NCBI RefSeq assembly: GCF_000621745.1
Contig: NZ_JHXK01000011.1
Span: 1 to 64,000, forward strand
Origin: Clostridium beijerinckii HUN142
Lineage (GTDB): Bacteria; Bacillota; Clostridia; Clostridiales; Clostridiaceae
Direction: 5' to 3'
DNA length: 64,000 bases
Under the pieces are notes generated by a model. That model saw only the letters and a list, made by a program, of their open reading frames with translations. It was not told where the DNA came from and searched no databases. Below are positions 62,864 to 64,000 of this stretch, piece by piece (position 1 is the stretch's first letter; each line of letters begins with the position of its first letter). The translations under genes were made by a program, and so were the position numbers.

Positions 62864-64000
62864 ATGATAAACAAAAAAATTAGTAAATTATTAGGGCCAG
62901 CTCTTGGAATTATGGGCTTTATGTTAACCATGGGTGCATTAGAAATGCCAGCTTTAGCAGCTGATAATGTACAAGCAATTTCTTCTTACACAAGTAGTAC
63001 AACTTCGGCTGCAGCTACTTATAAAGATTATTCAGTTGATATAAATAAGAGCGTTACTCAAAATGGATTAAAGGTAACATTAGAAAAGGCAGTTGTAACA
63101 AAGCATAAGTTAAATGCAGTGATTAAAGTTGAAAGCACACAACCTTTTGATAAAACTAAATACAATGATAATTCAATATTTCAATTACTTTATGGTGAAA
63201 CTCACCGGGGCGGAGAAGGTATGTCCACTGATTTTATAGATGATAAAACTCTATTAATTACTATAGATCAAGACAATGACGACGAAGAATTTCCTGAAAG
63301 TGGTGATTTAAGGCTAGATGTAGTATTTCCCAATTATAAAGTTAACATAGGGATGGATGCAAACGCAGATTTTTCAGGATCTTTTAATAACATAATTGAA
63401 AAAGATTTATCAACAAAAATTTCTGGATCTGACAGGACCTTAGATAAATTAGAATCTGATGTTTTAGGAACAACAGTTACTTATAGCGAACCTCAAAAAG
63501 ACCATGATGATAGGTATATGGATTCTTCAATGATCTTAAAGGTTGGAGATAAAATGTATAAGTTAAGATCTTCTGGAAGTTCTTCAGATGATAAAGTAAT
63601 AAAAGGGAGATATGAATCAAATACAGCCACCTATGATATTCTTAAAGACCAGAAAGATATAAGCATAATGCCTTTAACTTGTAATATAACTTGGGACGAA
63701 TTTAGAAAAACACATGAAAATGGTAATAAAAAAGAAGATACAAATAAAGAAACAACTAATAATGTAACCTATTCAAAATCTTTCGATTTTTCTGATGGAA
63801 GTAAAGGGGAAATATATAATATTGAAAGAAATGATAATACTGTAAAAGTATATTGTAAGGGAAGTTCAGAAAAAGCAAGTTTATTAATGGCAAGTAGCAT
63901 GAGTATGTATTATCATCTTACAGAAGGTCAAGTTTATTACTCTAATTATGATAGCGATAAAAATATGAGTTTCTATAAAGACCCAAATGTTGCTCTTGGA
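62864..64000 (+). CDS. Secreted DUF4179/DUF5643-like protein, N-terminal part
   Basis: Open for 379 codons and runs off the window. GGGGG and AAAA precede the ATG. A signal peptide (about 1-33, ending PALAADN) is followed by a domain with YKDYSVDINKSVTQNGLKVT and AVIKVESTQPFDK, which recalls the DUF4179 domain of surface-sensing anti-sigma proteins. Then an Asn/Lys/Thr-rich linker (near 275-290) leads to another beta-rich section (SFDFSDGSKGEIYNIERN). Probably exported and beta-rich. The C-terminal end is outside the window, so full function cannot be judged. Confidence 0.72.
   Translation, partial: MINKKISKLLGPALGIMGFMLTMGALEMPALAADNVQAISSYTSSTTSAAATYKDYSVDINKSVTQNGLKVTLEKAVVTKHKLNAVIKVESTQPFDKTKYNDNSIFQLLYGETHRGGEGMSTDFIDDKTLLITIDQDNDDEEFPESGDLRLDVVFPNYKVNIGMDANADFSGSFNNIIEKDLSTKISGSDRTLDKLESDVLGTTVTYSEPQKDHDDRYMDSSMILKVGDKMYKLRSSGSSSDDKVIKGRYESNTATYDILKDQKDISIMPLTCNITWDEFRKTHENGNKKEDTNKETTNNVTYSKSFDFSDGSKGEIYNIERNDNTVKVYCKGSSEKASLLMASSMSMYYHLTEGQVYYSNYDSDKNMSFYKDPNVALG

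Overview
The window is about 30% G+C, with strong Shine-Dalgarno sites, many AT-rich rho-independent terminators and gene families typical of Clostridium sensu stricto: HelD, FliB, EFR1 flavo-ferredoxins, GyrI-like proteins, DUF4367 and choline-binding-repeat wall proteins, and a PTS operon. It looks like chromosome of a saccharolytic, anaerobic Clostridium (C. beijerinckii-like is an inference). I see no rRNA, tRNA, CRISPR or prophage. The only mobile-element sequence is an IS630-type transposase tail at the left edge.

Layout. 0-7 kb: transposase tail, a two-gene ABC exporter, a large SPFH/flotillin-like protein, small hypothetical genes, a Cys-cluster protein and rpsU (S21). 7.4-18 kb: a frameshifted secreted discoidin/beta-helix protein, an aldo/keto reductase with a ferredoxin tail, membrane and hypothetical genes, a pirin, a frameshifted YaaH-type transporter and a tpx-trxB peroxide-defence pair. 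18-26 kb: single-gene housekeeping and accessory units (HD hydrolase with alpha/beta hydrolase, CPBP protease, MBL hydrolase, MerR/GyrI regulator, GNAT, TIGR04076-like, VOC). 26-30 kb: an ECF sigma factor, its probable anti-sigma factor and a wall-bound protein sharing the same C-terminal domain. 30-31 kb: a divergent HxlR/flavodoxin-reductase pair.

31.4-37.2 kb is a coherent sugar operon: a BglG/MtlR-type regulator carrying the only visible EIIA domain, then EIIB, EIIC and two class II aldolases, with a cre-like site upstream. 37-44 kb holds an orphan FliB methylase, a DUF5808-like protein, a lipase-like protein, a monooxygenase, a small secreted protein and an esterase. 44-48 kb alternates GyrI-like ligand-binding proteins with EFR1 flavodoxin-ferredoxins and ends in a MerR regulator. 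48-54 kb has a hydrolase, a YkvA-like protein, an XRE/TPR regulator and HelD. 54-60 kb is a possible catabolic group (CMD protein, TPP enzyme, Old-Yellow-Enzyme/dienoyl-CoA reductase, GAF-histidine kinase). 60-64 kb has two more small secreted paralogs, a decayed CPBP gene and the start of a secreted DUF4179-like protein.

Most distinctive: (1) a three-copy intergenic repeat of about 110-140 bp at 20.3, 42.5 and 60.3 kb, two copies beside members of an uncharacterised small secreted protein family; (2) a leader upstream of the DUF4367 wall protein in which one segment can pair with either of two others; (3) a perfect inverted repeat that contains the ribosome binding site of the MBL gene; (4) duplicated promoter blocks with a Fur/PerR-like box around the pirin; (5) several genes broken by single-base shifts, which may be real decay or assembly error.
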